A DNA stretch of 64,000 nt from Mytilus californianus (Eukaryota > Mollusca > Bivalvia > Mytilida > Mytilidae): NCBI RefSeq assembly GCF_021869535.1, contig NW_026262593.1:74032822-74096821 (forward strand), written 5' to 3'. Under the pieces are notes generated by a model that was not told the origin of the DNA, did no database searches, and saw only the letters and a list, made by a program, of their open reading frames with translations. Within the stretch, counting starts at the first letter, position 1, and every line of letters starts with the position of its first letter. The position numbers and the translations under genes were made by a program. Below are positions 45,750 to 57,020 of the stretch, piece by piece.

Positions 45750-46900
45750 TGACATGTAAATGTCATGAAAACAGATATTTTGAGGATTTTAATAATTTCC
45801 AAGGGGACATAACTCCAATACAGTTTGTACACATAGTATTGTCAATATAAAAGTCAACCTTAAACTGTAACATGTCATCTTAAACTTGCATACAAAAAAG
45901 TAAATGCTTTGTTTGAAGCCGAAGAATTAAAAGTCCAGGAAAATAATATTTTGGTGAACTTCGCTATTTTTAAAGGGTATAACTAAAAAAAATTAAATTT
46001 TATCAACATCAAACTCAAACTTTATCTGTAACTTGCTACTATTAACCTGTAAACTAAAAATGAAATCATTAAGTGGAAGTTTTGTGGAACAAAATACTGG
46101 AAAACAGCTATTTTTGGGAATTTTGCGTATGTTCAAGGGGCACAACTACATTATGATTGTATGGATGTGGTAACCTCAAAGTGTGTGATATTGTTTTTAG
46201 AATAGCAAAATTTGAAAATCAGGTGACAAATGCCCCTTCTATTTTTTATATTCTGTAGGGAAGCTTTCCTTTTTGTAGTGATTATTACCTTGTTCATTTT
46301 TTTTATTTCAAAATTGCAGTAAAATTTTCCGAGACCAATGGGTCTTGTAGGTACATTATATCACCTCTAAAATGAATTTGGCACGGTAAAAATCCATAAT
46401 GATGTTATATATTATAGATGGGATTTATAGGCATTTAAATAGATATTTGAATTAAAAAAAAATAATTTTATACTTCAGATAGGGGGAGTGTAACCTTTAT
46501 TGCAGTGTTTCCGCTGGATGATTTTGGTGAATTTTTAGTAACATTTCCATATGGATTAAAAAAGAAATGTTTGAAAATTTTTTTTTATTAGTACATGTAG
46601 ATAAAGAATTCATAATATAAAATACTTGACATTAAAATTTTTGATATTTGTGTGCATTTTTAGACTTATATATGTTGAGATCAGAAGCCTTGAGATGAGC
46701 ATCCAGGAGTCGATATTGTTGGACCTCTTGGCAGCATGCCAAACATAATTTGTGGTGAATTATTGTACAAAAGGTATCCATTAGACCCCCCTAATCAACT
46801 TATATGAAAATTTGTCAAATATCACCACCTGTATTTTTGGATGCTTTATGGTCCTAATACCTTAAACAAATACCCTTATGGCAGATTAATACCCTTATGG
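45750..46900. other. Degenerate repeats, no gene
   Basis: 45750-46160 shows loosely repeated GGCATAACT-like units. A 20-bp direct duplication (AATACCCTTATGGCAGATT) lies at 46869-46908. No coding signal. Confidence 0.4.
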
Positions 46901-46904
46901 CAGA

Positions 46905-47030
46905 TTTTAACCAGTGACAACTACTGGATTACAGGCTCCTTGTTTTGGACAGGCACTTTAACCCATCCCTTCATTAAGATGGGAGAGTGGTGACAATACA
47001 ACATAAGAACAGTAAATCAGATTCAGAGGC
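46905..47030 (+). mobile_element. Interspersed repeat R1, 3' part
   Basis: ACTACTGGATTACAGGCTCC, GGACAGGCACTTT and GAGAGTGGTGACAATACAAC parallel the middle of R1. Confidence 0.5.
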
Positions 47031-47894
47031 TCTCTTTCACATTAGAAAATGTATGGATATTACTTTAACTTGGGCAATTAATGTGCTCAGGAAGGCCCAC
47101 AATCTCTACAAAGTTCAATTGGTTAAAGGTATCAGTATCAAAATGTCTCTTAGACAAAAATCATCACAATTCACTTTGAACTAGGCCATAGACATATAAA
47201 TAGTTCAAAATGATCTTTAAATTTATAAAAAGAGGCCATTTACTAGAGTTTTATCGATTTCACATGGAAAATACTCCAGTCAAGACAAAAAAAAAAAGAA
47301 CAAAAATTTGACCAAAAATGTGCATTTTGAAAAATATGGTAAATTTTCCACGCTACTTTCTGGACAATGTATGTGCATCTGGTGAATTTTTGTGAGGTAA
47401 ATATATTGTATTTAAGCTGTTTATACATAATAATAAAGTTGTATTATCATTAAGGATAATATTGGAATTGTTGTAGTACATTTATGTTTGTTTTTCAAAT
47501 TTTCTAGTAAGTGGTTGCTAAGGAAAAACATGCTTGGCAACCAAGGTGTTAGACATGTTTGAATGTCATTGTTAGTGCCAAATGTTAAAATCCACTTGCT
47601 CAAGTGTAGATATCCTTTGATACATGAATATCTAAATTCCATTTCATATTTTTTTTTATTGATGTATACATGAGTCAATTACTTTCAAATTCTTACTATT
47701 TTCAGCAGTAAAATATGTGTTGCTATGGAACTTGTTTATCTTAACAAAAAAGTATAAAATAAAGTATTCAGTGATCAAATACTCAAATGTTTGTTGTTTT
47801 ACATCATTTTTAACAAAAATTTAATAACTTCATGATTTGAGATGAATCAACCTCTGCATGATTCTTAGGTGGACTGGTACTTTAAAACAATAAA

Positions 47895-48180
47895 TTGAGA
47901 ATTTGTCCATGGGACACGAATGATGCTCTCGCTTGCATATAGCGTTATAAAGGAACATAACTCAACATCAGTAAAAGTGACGCTACCCAAATTCAAACTT
48001 GATCTGTGTTTTGTGGTAATAAGCATTGTATATCAGTTTCATAATATTTGGTTAAGACAACTCATGTTAGAAAACGGAAACCAATTTCGGAACGTACATA
48101 CGAACGGACGGACGTACAGACGGACCAGGGTAAAACTTTATGCCCCTCCGCGGTGTGGGAATACAATTTACTAATCAAAT
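47895..48180 (+). repeat. Core-repeat element fragment
   Basis: Shares its left 170 bp with 37980-38175. It ends GGACGGACGTACAGACGGAC and TATGCCCCTCCGCGG, a GC-rich terminus like those of the other core-repeat elements. The frame through it is not a gene. Confidence 0.5.
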
Positions 48181-48710
48181 CTTTGTATTTATGAAAGAAT
48201 TTAGAAAAGTTTTACGTAATTTATGGTAACGAAATCCCTGACTTATTAATTTACCAGTGATGCATTGATTACGTTCGATAAAATCTATGACATCACTATA
48301 CACACGGGCAATATCTAGTAGCACATATGAAACGAGTGGATAGACTTGTTTTATTGTACTAACTTCACGAGTGCACGTTCTAGGCCCATACTATCTAATT
48401 TGTATACTATGATAGATTAGCATTTATTAACAAAATATAAATATCTATTAACTATATATTTATATTCAGAACACTGTTCGAGTTTTTTTTTGTTTTGTCT
48501 TGTCAAAGAAGTAAAGAACAGTTTTTGTATTGTTATGCACTGTACCTGTGCATTCATTTCATGTGAAGTTAATATCGGACTGTCCATTGTCCAGTAAAAC
48601 TCCTGTTAGCTCTCTAGGTTAAACATTTCAAAGAAATGGGTTACATGATACTGTATGATCTTGGAATTTTCGTATCACATATTCTTAATTCATTCAACAA
48701 ACAAAGATAT

Positions 48711-48801
48711 TTCATATACTCGTACACGTGTATTTAGCAAAGGTAAGGGAAAATGACATTATATACTCGTACACGTGTATTTAGCAAAGGTAAGGGAAAA
48801 T
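48711..48801. repeat. Two-copy 45-bp tandem duplication
   Basis: ATACTCGTACACGTGTATTT and AGCAAAGGTAAGGGAAAAT occur twice in direct succession with almost no change. Confidence 0.85.
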
Positions 48802-49188
48802 AAAGGGAAGGTTTATTATTTCGTGACACAAAATCACTACGCGCCTACCTACGATCCAAAGTTAACTTTTCCAAAAACGATGATAAATTTATAATAATTG
48901 ATAAATTGGACCAAAAATAAAGTTTCAACACAATTAATGTATAATTAAGGGGTTTTACCTTCCTTAGGTATAACTTGAGATGTTGGTTTGTATCAATTGT
49001 TTCATCACAACTATTTCTGTGAAAATTTGTAGTATTCAGGTAAGATTAATTAAAAAATGTAATCTAAGGGCCAAGATTAACCCTCCGTGAACCTTCTCCA
49101 AAGTCCCGGCCCACCGACTTGTAGTACCTAAAGTCTATAACTGTTGAACCATAGACGTATTATGTGTTTGTGACGTTAGGTTGTTGTC

Positions 49189-49545
49189 TTGTTGACGTTA
49201 ACTTCATATCTCAATAATCCAGATTTCGAAAAAAATTACCTAGGGAAAACTTTCCATGGAATGTCAATAAAATCGTTCGAACCATTCGGAGGCCTTGGTT
49301 TTTTTATGAAAGGATATTTAAGATCTGTTCGAGTTTCATCCAATGAACTATTGTCGAAAATAACTTTTACAGAAATGCCATTAAGGCTGAAACTGCAATT
49401 ATCACAAACAACTGGAAATACTTGTATGACCTTATCTCGTCAAATATATAACCAAATTTTATCAAGAATTCACCTGGCGGAGCATTGCATTTGTCTTGTG
49501 GTTACAGAATATGTAGGACCAACAAATTCTGTAATTTTTAATTAA
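49189..49545 (+). CDS. Unassigned 118-codon open frame
   Basis: Starts MLTLTSYLNNPDFEKNY and ends EYVGPTNSVIFN. No family is recognised, splice sites are not evident, and its first codons lie in a minisatellite-like GTTGTCTTGTTGACGTT stretch. It could be a chance frame or a fragment of an old element. Confidence 0.2.
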   Translation: MLTLTSYLNNPDFEKNYLGKTFHGMSIKSFEPFGGLGFFMKGYLRSVRVSSNELLSKITFTEMPLRLKLQLSQTTGNTCMTLSRQIYNQILSRIHLAEHCICLVVTEYVGPTNSVIFN

Positions 49546-49724
49546 ATAACTGTATCTAACTGAATTAGTTGTAAATTTGTAGTTTCTCTAAAATTCGTTG
49601 ACAACCTTTGAGAGAAATTTAGAAAAATAACGGTATTTATACCAAGGGGTAATTAAAAAACTCATAAGTCGAAGAAAGGCCAATCATTGTCCTACACGCA
49701 AAAAGGTGCAAACACAAATATTTT

Positions 49725-49945
49725 GTAAGCTTTTCATAGCTTACTGTGCGGATTGGGTTTTAGTCATTGTCGAAGGACTTACGATGACCTATAATTCACT
49801 TCTACGTCATTTGGTCTCTGGTGGAGAATTGTGTCAATTGTAATCATACCACATTTCCTTAGTCTTTAGTTATATTGCTTACATCTACGTGATTTGAACT
49901 TTGGTGGATAGTAGTCTCATTATCAATCATAACACATCTCCTTTA
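49725..49945 (-). mobile_element. Interspersed repeat R1, two minus-strand pieces
   Basis: AGCTTACTGTGCGGATTGGG, ACCTATAATTCACTTCTACG and AATCATACCACATTTCC, then a second shorter piece ending in CAATCATAACACATCTCC. Confidence 0.6.
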
Positions 49946-50084
49946 TTTTCGATAGAGTTTTACTGTGTAGTGTACACCTGTCTTTTACTTGAGATAGTAT
50001 ATTGACCTCTAGGTGTATTTTTCTTGTTTCATTGTATTGTTTGGTTGCTGTTTCATCGGTGTATCTCAATATAGAAATATAAAA

Positions 50085-50265
50085 ACAGAAGATGTGGTAT
50101 GATTGCCAAAGAAACTCTCTACAAGAGACTAGATGACACAGACATTAACAACTATAGGACAGCGTACGAACTTCAACAATGAGTAAAACCAATAACGCAT
50201 AGTCAGCTATAAGGCCCCGAAATGACAAATGTAAAACAATTCAAACAAGAAAACTAACGGTATCT
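50085..50265 (+). mobile_element. Interspersed repeat R1, partial copy
   Basis: Starts ATATAAAAACAGAAGATGTG, the same start as the full copy at 1445, and runs to CAATTCAAACAAGAAAAC. Confidence 0.7.
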
Positions 50266-50598
50266 TAATGTTTGCTATGTTTAAAATTATACTATGTATA
50301 CTATTATATAATTTCTTTTACATTGTGTATACTAGTATATAATGTAGTCAGATGATTACGTCTAACAAGTAGTCTCTAATGGTTATGGCTTCTTTTAATC
50401 TTAAGTTTTTAGAACATGATGGAGACAGCATGTCAATACGGGGTCAATATACTCAAACATGCTCCATTTTAATCATCCTTTCATTTTATATGAATAGTTA
50501 CATATTTCACGTAAACAACACAAATTATCAACAAAACCCATAAAAAAAAAAACATTTTAATTAATAAAAAAACAAACTCAAAATAATTTCAAAACATG

Positions 50599-50697
50599 CT
50601 AATCTATCTTGTTTTGCAAGCGCAACATAAAAAAATTTCTGAACAATTTGCTACCAAGCTTGTTTTGTGTTTTACATTTTGTTTCTGTAGGAGAGTC
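50599..50697 (-). pseudogene. Severed 3' end of the acidic-repeat protein gene
   Basis: On the minus strand this gives DSPTETKCKTQNKLGSKLF and then RNFFMLRLQNKID and a TAG at 50599. DSPT is encoded by the target-site duplication and also ends the interrupted exon at 51113, so these ~30 codons were the C-terminus before the insertion. The larger frame that extends into the inserted repeat is an artefact. Confidence 0.65.
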
Positions 50698-51115
50698 ATC
50701 CCCAAGGGTGACTGGGAATAGAAGTATGGTCACCATTGGTCTTCCTCCGACCGGCGGTAAAACCCTCATCAAAGTGGGGCGTCCGTTTGGCTGTGCGGGA
50801 TGTACAAATTTGCAGCCACGTCCGGTCAGAATGGGGACGTTAGATCCGATGCCTCGTGTAAAGAGAGTGCCACGCTCTTTGCACGTTAAGAACCCTTGCA
50901 ACAACTCTTTGAGGGGTCCGTAGGTGACCTGTTGCAAGGCTAAATTTCTGTCCCTATCCAATATACCCTCATTTCCCGTGGCAGTCTAAATTTCTCCGAC
51001 CTTAATCCCTTAATCTATTACAGAACCTACCTATTGTATTTATTGTGAACTTGTTCTCGTCCTGAATATGCATGAAATATTTTCCACTGGACGTTAAGCA
51101 ACCAACAATCAATCA
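50698..51115 (+). mobile_element. SINE-like repeat S1 inserted in a coding exon, 12-bp duplication
   Basis: Full-length 418-bp copy from ATCCCCAAGGGTGACTGGG to CAACAATCAATCA. The perfect repeat TGTAGGAGAGTC lies at 50686-50697 and 51116-51127. The host sequence on either side is one coding exon of a minus-strand gene. Confidence 0.88.
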
Positions 51116-53555
51116 TGTAGGAGAGTCTCTTTTTGCTATTTCACAGAATTCGTTTTCCTCTGGAGGTGCTTCCGTTGAACCATCTATGTCTGTTATTTCC
51201 CAGAAGTCCCCATACTCTGAGGCTGTTTCCGTTAAACAGTCATTACTTGTTATTTCCCAGAATTCCTCACTGGGAAAGATCTCAAAATCTGTACATAAAT
51301 CAATCCATTCATTATCCATAGTCATTTGAGTCGTCGTAAATTCTGAAAAGAAAATAATCTTTGGATAATCTTAAAATGAAAAAGAAGCCGGAGTTGTTTC
51401 CTTTCAAAATTGGTGTTTAAATAGCTTTTGTTGCATACAATTTTATAGCTTGTACTGCATGCTGTTTACTTATTATTGTTTGTTCTGAATAACTCTTCCA
51501 GATAATATGTCCCTTGTTGTTTCCAGAAATATTATATTTACATATTGCTATAAAACGTGTAATTAATGCCATAAGTTTAACCTAATTCTTCAGACTGTGA
51601 TTTTTGTTTAAATGGTACATGAAAAGATCCAGTTCCTCCCCAAAAAACATGAATCTTCCTGAACTATATAAGTGAAGCCTTGACAGTTACCTAGCTGATA
51701 ATATTCCTCGTCATCTTCATAACAAAACTCTGTGTCAACTCTCTGTCTAGTTTTTACTCGTCTGGTCATTGAAACTTTAATCTAGGAGAAAAAAAAACAT
51801 TGAAATATCTGAAAAACATAAGTCTACAAATTCTTATTCTATTACGTTTAATATTTTTTCTGCGTTCCGTGGCAAATATTACTTGCATATTCAGAACAAA
51901 GTGCACACGAGGTGTACTATGCTTTGTAGTAGACAGACGCAATGGATCTTTTCTTAAACATGTTCACTCACATAGACATTTTAACTGTCCGCGTATACTA
52001 CATATCACTCGAACACATTATTCTGAATAGGAGCGGACTAGCCATAATTTTTCTTTTGTTCCCCAATTATGCAGAATTTGCGTAAAAGCAAGCACAAATT
52101 CAATGCGTATAGTATAATCATGTCGATTATCGTCTGCCTTTAAACCATGTGACCTAAAAGGGAACCATAAAGGCAGTTAAAAATAATACCTTTAGTGCGG
52201 ATTTGAAATGAAATATGGTCGCACCATATTTCTAAAAGAGAAAGGAAAGATACCAAAGTGACATTCATACTCATAAGTCGAAAAAAAACTGACAATACCA
52301 TGGCAAAAATGACGAAAAGACTAACAACAGTACAAAAAACACAACATAGAAAACTAAAGACTGAGCAACACAAACCACACCAAATACCCGCGGGTGATCT
52401 CAGGTGTTCTGGAAGGGTAAGCAGAACCTGTTCCACAAGAGGCACTCGTCGTATTCTATTTATAGATATGCTCTATATGTACATTTACAAAATATTTTAA
52501 AAGTTTTGTTTTTGCCATTTTTCTCAAGTCTTTATACATTTTGTCCATTATTGTCTATTCTCTATGATTAAGCACCCCTTTCTTCTCTATTCTTTATTTT
52601 TTGGGCCTATTTTCTCTATTCTTTATTTTTTTAGCCTATTTTCTCTATTCTTAATTTTTAGGGCTTATTTTGTCTATTCTTCATTTTTTTGGACCTATTT
52701 TCTCTATTAATTTTTTGGGCTTATTTTCAATTTACTTTATTGTGTTTGCCAATTTTTTTATAGTATTTTCCTTTTATTCTCTATTCTGTAAACCCCACCC
52801 AGACCCTCGTGTAAGTACAGATTATACTTTGTGGCATTAACATCATTAGCCCTGTCTTTATTACCTTCATAATTTTGTTAAGTAAACGCCTAGCTAAAGA
52901 CGATTTCTTCTTGTTTGATGCTTTATCTGAAAATAGTCAATGTTCTTAAATATATATATATGTATAAAATATAAATATAACGGTAAAATGAAAGATTCGC
53001 ACTCTCAGTGGAAGTGACTGAAATACCGATTTGTGTCTAAAATTTCTACTTTTTCATGTCACACGATTTTTGAGAAAAAAGTAAAATAAAAAAAATACCG
53101 AACTCAGAAAACAGAAAATCCTTTATCAAATGGAAAAATCCAAAGCTCAAACACATTAAGCGAATGGAATACAACTGTCATATTCCTGACTTGGTACAGA
53201 CATTTCCTTATATATGTAGAAAATGGTGGATTAATCCTGGTTTTGTAGCAAGCTAAATCTCTCACTTTCATTATATTGACACCAATGTGTGAGCAAAACA
53301 AAACAGATATATAATTACTAAAAATGTCAAAAATTGGGGTACAGCAGTCAACAAATAAACAAAAAAACAAATAACTATGTCAACAAAGAAAATCATCCTA
53401 TTCCTTTGAAATTCACTCTACCTTTTGGAAGCATTGTTAAAGCTATGCAGTTCTATTTTATAAGTTACTCGTTCAAAAAACTTACTGTTTAAATCAGTAA
53501 TCAACATTTCTTCAACGGGATTCTTCGTGTGTGCTCTTCTGAAATTATCTTTTTT
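51113..53555 (-). CDS. Four-exon gene for an acidic protein with internal repeats
   Basis: Exons on the minus strand: A 53555-53486, B 52926-52865, C 51781-51691, D 51342-51113. All four have canonical AG and GT borders and their phases agree at every junction, which makes this a real gene rather than chance. The first exon and start codon are not identified. The protein begins basic (KKDNFRRAHTKNPVEEM, KKKSSLARRLLNKIMK, TRRVKTRQRVDTEF) and turns acidic (CYEDDEEYYQL). It ends with three related units: EFWEITSNDCLTET, DFWEITDIDGSTEA and EFCEIAKRDSPT. No family is recognised. The stop (TGA 51113-51115) is supplied by the inserted S1 repeat. Confidence 0.65.
51691..51781 (-). CDS. Acidic-repeat gene exon C
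   Basis: Between TTTTCTCCTAG and GTAACT. Encodes IKVSMTRRVKTRQRVDTEFC and YEDDEEYYQL, and ends in phase 1, completed by exon D (GAA, then TTT ACG). Confidence 0.65.
52240..52460 (-). mobile_element. 3' tail of the 59.5-60.2 kb retroelement, minus strand
   Basis: In reverse it reads TCTTGTGGAACAGGTTCTGC, TTACCCTTCCAGAACACCTG, then GTTTTCTATGTTGTGTTTT, matching the tail at 59950-60150. It lies in the intron between exons B and C of the acidic-repeat gene. Confidence 0.65.
52545..52795 (+). repeat. ~30-bp minisatellite
   Basis: Units of TTTTCTCTATTCTTTATTTT plus TTGGGCCTAT. The reverse-complement version (AAAGAATAGAGAATAATGG) occupies 53780-53945. Confidence 0.7.
52865..52926 (-). CDS. Acidic-repeat gene exon B
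   Basis: Between GACTATTTTCAG and GTAATA. Encodes NKASNKKKSSLARRLLNKIM and K. Strongly basic; could be a nuclear localisation or nucleic-acid-binding segment, which is a guess. Confidence 0.6.
53100..53300 (-). mobile_element. Retroelement 3' tail fragment, minus strand
   Basis: Reverse of the tail at 45.6 and 28.4 kb: ATTAAGCGAATGGAATACAAC, CATATTCCTGACTTGGTACAG and AAAATGGTGGATTAATCC. It lies in the intron between exons A and B. Confidence 0.7.
53486..53555 (-). CDS. Acidic-repeat gene exon A (most upstream exon seen)
   Basis: Between TTCTTCTTCAG and GTAAGT. Encodes KKDNFRRAHTKNPVEEMLIT and DLN, ending one base into a codon that exon B completes. Starts in phase 0; a further upstream exon is required or the start lies elsewhere. 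Confidence 0.6.
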
Positions 53556-53779
53556 CTGAAGAAGAATAAATGAAGATATCTATGTAACAATCTACATTAT
53601 ACACGAATTTTATATCGGATAGAATATGTAGATTTAAATATCAGAATTTATTTGGTTATTTATTTTTTTATAATGTCAACAGAATTGCATTTGAAAGGTT
53701 TGCTGCAATTTGATGAACATTAAAATCTATCGGAACTCGTGTTGTCGTCGAAGCACATATTAGAGGGTGTGGATGGGGG

Positions 53780-53945
53780 TTTACTGAATAGAGAATAACA
53801 GGAAAAATAAAAAGAATAGAGAAAAATGGACCAAAAAAAAACAAAGAATAGAGAATAATGAGGTGCTAAAATATAAAGAAAAGAGAATAATGGACAAAAC
53901 ATATAAAGAATAGAGAAACATCGACCAAAGAATAGAGAATAATGT
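53780..53945 (-). repeat. ~30-bp minisatellite, inverted relative of 52.5 kb
   Basis: AAAGAATAGAGAATAATGG and GACCAAAA units, reverse complements of the array at 52545-52795. Confidence 0.65.
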
Positions 53946-53952
53946 GGTGCTA

Positions 53953-54237
53953 AAGGAGCTACCTTTGATTTTTATGGGGTGGGGGGCTAGGATGAAAAAT
54001 TTCGTCCTGCATTTTGTTTAGTTGTTATCTCTGTCCTGCCTTTTTATTTTTCACTCTGTTCGGTCCTGCCTTTTTTTTTTAAAGTTTATCCTGACCTTTT
54101 TTTACCTAAATTGTCATCCTGACTTTTTTTTTGCAAGTGTTTCATCCTGACTTTTTTTTTACTCAAAACTCCTGTCCTCCCTATTTTTTTCAAATTTCAT
54201 CCTAGCCCCCATAAAAATCAAATGGTAGCTCCCTTAC
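53953..54237. mobile_element. TIR element with internal T-rich minisatellite
   Basis: Arms of about 40 bp: GGAGCTACCTTTGATTTTTA and GGGGGCTAGGATGAAA on the left, with the reverse complement (TTTCATCCTAGCCCCC, ATAAAAATCAAATGGTAGCT) on the right. Between them are about six units of TCATCCTGACTTTTTTTT. Non-coding. Confidence 0.75.
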
Positions 54238-54239
54238 AG

Positions 54240-55230
54240 AGCAGCAGATAGTTTGTTCCAGGAAGCATTAACTTCATCAACCCCTGTTCATTTTCGTGGC
54301 ATCTAACCATAGAAAACTTGTAAATAATCTGTCCGCAGTATGTCACATCATACCCGCTCGGTTAAAGGTGCAGAGAACCCGGCTTTGCTTGCTTCTGACA
54401 TTGCAGCCCGTTGTCATGTGGATATGTACAGGCTAATATCAGATACCACAAATACCTGATGTAATCAAAACTATCATATGTTTTCAGATGCCATGGTGGG
54501 CTGTTACTGTTGAGATCAAAAAGATTGTTCCCTATCTTCATTTGTTTGTTCTAAATCTAGAAAGTCTCATTCATTGACTGAGAATAGTGCATATATAAAG
54601 AGGCGTAATATTGAAATTGAGTTTAAAGAAAACAGTGAAAATATTCTGCGCCAATGTAATTTTCTGAAACATGACATTCTCTTTGACAAGCAAGCCAAAA
54701 AGAAAAAGTGATAACCACAACTACTTAATCACAGATTCTTCCTACACTTAATGATAAAAACATTAGGACACAAAAGAAAACAAATATTTCAGTTTAAAAA
54801 TTGGAATGATTGTACAGAGTCGTAAATTTTTCTGCGGGATTTTTCTTGTTCGAATTTACTTAATAGTTCAAAATAGCTCAGCTTGTGATGTCTTTTTGAT
54901 TCTTGGATAACTACTATGTAATAGGTTTCAAAGCGATTGGTTTGCTTAATTCAACCAAGGGGTTTGAATCCATCAGCCAAGGTTGTTGGCAGTGCGGAAT
55001 GTGTAGTTTTATTAGAATGAAATTTCAACAGCAAACATTAGAATTTTCACATTCTGCATTTTCAGCAACTTTGCCATTGGTTTTTAAATTGTATTTTCTC
55101 GCTAGTAAGGACCAGTTTATATACCAGCCCCTTCAGGGTGTTCCTTTATTTCATTAATGAAGCTTCTCTGTCAAATTCAGTTTAAAAAATTTACTTGATG
55201 TTTTATTTTGGTATTTTTCCACGTTCTTTA
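54240..55230. other. No firm gene; one short open frame
   Basis: 54514-54711 (plus) is open for 65 codons (DQKDCSLSSFVCSKSRKSH, then YIKRRNIEIEFKENSENIL, ending DKQAKKKK) but starts directly after a stop and has no family. The 84-codon frame at 54903 has no support either. Confidence 0.3.
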
Positions 55231-55231
55231 T

Positions 55232-55663
55232 TTAGTTGATTAAGTACTCCCTCTTTTGCTTCCTTTTTATTTTCACAACTAGTTGCCAAACGGTCTCTTG
55301 TGCGTTTAAAAAAGACTGTCCACATGGAAGAAAAAACAAAACATCTACTCCAGGTGATGTTCGGGAAACTTTTAGTGTGTTCCGGGTTTCTCTTCTCTTT
55401 TCAAATTCTGTTTTTTTTAGTTGATCTAATTGTCGAATGAGAGACTTTGACCTAGTATTAGATTTGATTTTAAGTTGGTCCTCGACAATTGACTGTACTA
55501 TTTTTACAAAGTTCTTGACAGATTTAGACCTCTTGTTGTTTGTGACGTGCTTTGCGGTAATGTAATTGTCAAAACTGAATCTGTTGCAGCGTTGTACAAA
55601 GTGAGAATTGTTTGCATCACCGGATGACGAAAAATGCAGTGATGAATATGAGAGGTGTTGCAT
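55232..55663 (-). CDS. Unassigned 143-codon open frame
   Basis: Starts MQHLSYSSLHFSSSGDANN, has a basic helical middle (NNKRSKSVKNFVKIVQSIVE, LIRQLDQLKKTEFEKRRE) and ends KIKRKQKREYLIN. It looks more protein-like than random sequence, but I recognise no family and it sits among LINE fragments. It may be an old ORF1 or a real exon. Confidence 0.25.
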   Translation of the reverse strand: MQHLSYSSLHFSSSGDANNSHFVQRCNRFSFDNYITAKHVTNNKRSKSVKNFVKIVQSIVEDQLKIKSNTRSKSLIRQLDQLKKTEFEKRRETRNTLKVSRTSPGVDVLFFLPCGQSFLNAQETVWQLVVKIKRKQKREYLIN

Positions 55664-55689
55664 TGTTTACAGTCTTACAACGTGTATTC

Positions 55690-56030
55690 CCATGTTTCTT
55701 CATTGGGCAGCTTTTGATAATTCGTCAGCAAAAAACATTCCACAAATGTATTCTGCTGTCCATCCTTATTATGTTTATTAATATATTAAAAAATGAATGG
55801 AGTAAAAAAGATGATAATAAATTACATGAAATTAGGCCTAAATTAGGTAAACCTTTTATTAATGATGTGTGCAGAAAAGATCAGTGTGTTATTTCTAGGT
55901 GCCGTATTGGTCATACTAGGATAACACATGAGTATCTTTTAAAAAAGGAAATCACACTTCCTAGTTGGCCTGGATACCTTTGCTATTCTTTTGATGCCGT
56001 ATCCCTGCTTGTTGGCTTTGCCATTTAAGT
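55690..56030 (+). pseudogene. LINE ORF2 C-terminal fragment
   Basis: NKLHEIRPKLGKPF, RKDQCVISRCRIGHTRITHE and YLLKKE match the conserved segment near the C-terminus of Jockey-type non-LTR polyproteins, where R-RIGHT-LTH-LL is standard. The preceding part is frame-broken and the Cys/His end is lost. Confidence 0.65.
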
Positions 56031-56555
56031 AAATCTATTCTCCATCTAAAGATGAATGAAGGGCTAATATCGACATCATTAAAGATGATTGACTGATTGC
56101 TGTTTGCTTTACACCGCATCAGCTATTACGCGGCGAGAGCTAATTCATATTTTTTAAATTTAAAGTATTTATTTTAAATAATAAGGCAAAATATCCTTCA
56201 ATATACCAAAACTCAAATCTAAAGCAAAATAGCTTATTTACAAATAAAATCAACACTAAATTGATGTGATAAAAATTAAAATCATTTTAAATTTATACAA
56301 TTTTTATCCACTGGGGACTCTGGATTGGCGTCTCTGGTAGGTGGCGTCCTCTCGTCGAGCCAGCTATTGAGCCAATACCATGACCATCTGGCCACGATAC
56401 TGGTGGAAGCTTCTCTGCCTCGTCAGGGTGGTTTCCTGCTTTGAATCTAACATGGACGTCAGATGTTCTCTAAGATCGTTGCGTTGCGTGTCACCGCAGA
56501 ACATATCCTTTCACATTCCTACATTCTTAATTACGTGGTATAGTCTACTTTTATT
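56031..56555. other. No gene seen
   Basis: AT-rich, then a more GC-rich stretch at 56310-56480 with no recognised content. Confidence 0.35.
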
Positions 56556-57020
56556 TGTCTTTGTAAAGTATAATTCTTAGTGTTATATTTTTTGTGATAT
56601 CCCTTGACGTGGCTCGGTACTTATACATCCCGTCATTATCTTATTGTGCTATGGTAATTTTTATCTTTCGTATTTGCTATTGTGATTTGTTTATATGCCT
56701 TTTTGTTTTACTTTGTTGACAAATATGTTTTGTTTTACTAGTAATTAAGATTATAACACAATTTTGACGACTGTACCCCTAAATTTGACATTTATACCTG
56801 TTGTATTTGTTTGTTTTGCTCACATATAGTTGGCAGTAAAATGGAATTTGTATGCAACGGTCATACAAGTGATAGGTTTAGCTAGCTTTAAAACCAGGTT
56901 AATTGTCTGTACCAAATCAGGAATATGACAGTTATCTACTCGTTTGATGTGTGTCAGCTTATAATTTTTTATTTGATAAGGAACTTTCCGTATTGAATTT
57001 TCGTCGTAGTTGGGTATGTT
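56556..57020 (+). mobile_element. Retroelement 3' tail
   Basis: TTGACGTGGCTCGGTACTTA, CATCCCGTCATTATCTTATT, then GGTTTAGCTAGCTTTAAAAC and ACTCGTTTGATGTGTGTC: the same tail as at 7.4-8.1 kb, with internal deletions and no RT part. Confidence 0.7.

Noticed and set aside
50599-50961. 120-codon minus-strand frame
   Set aside because: Most of it is the antisense of the S1 repeat. Only the last ~33 codons belong to a gene, as the severed end of the acidic-repeat protein.
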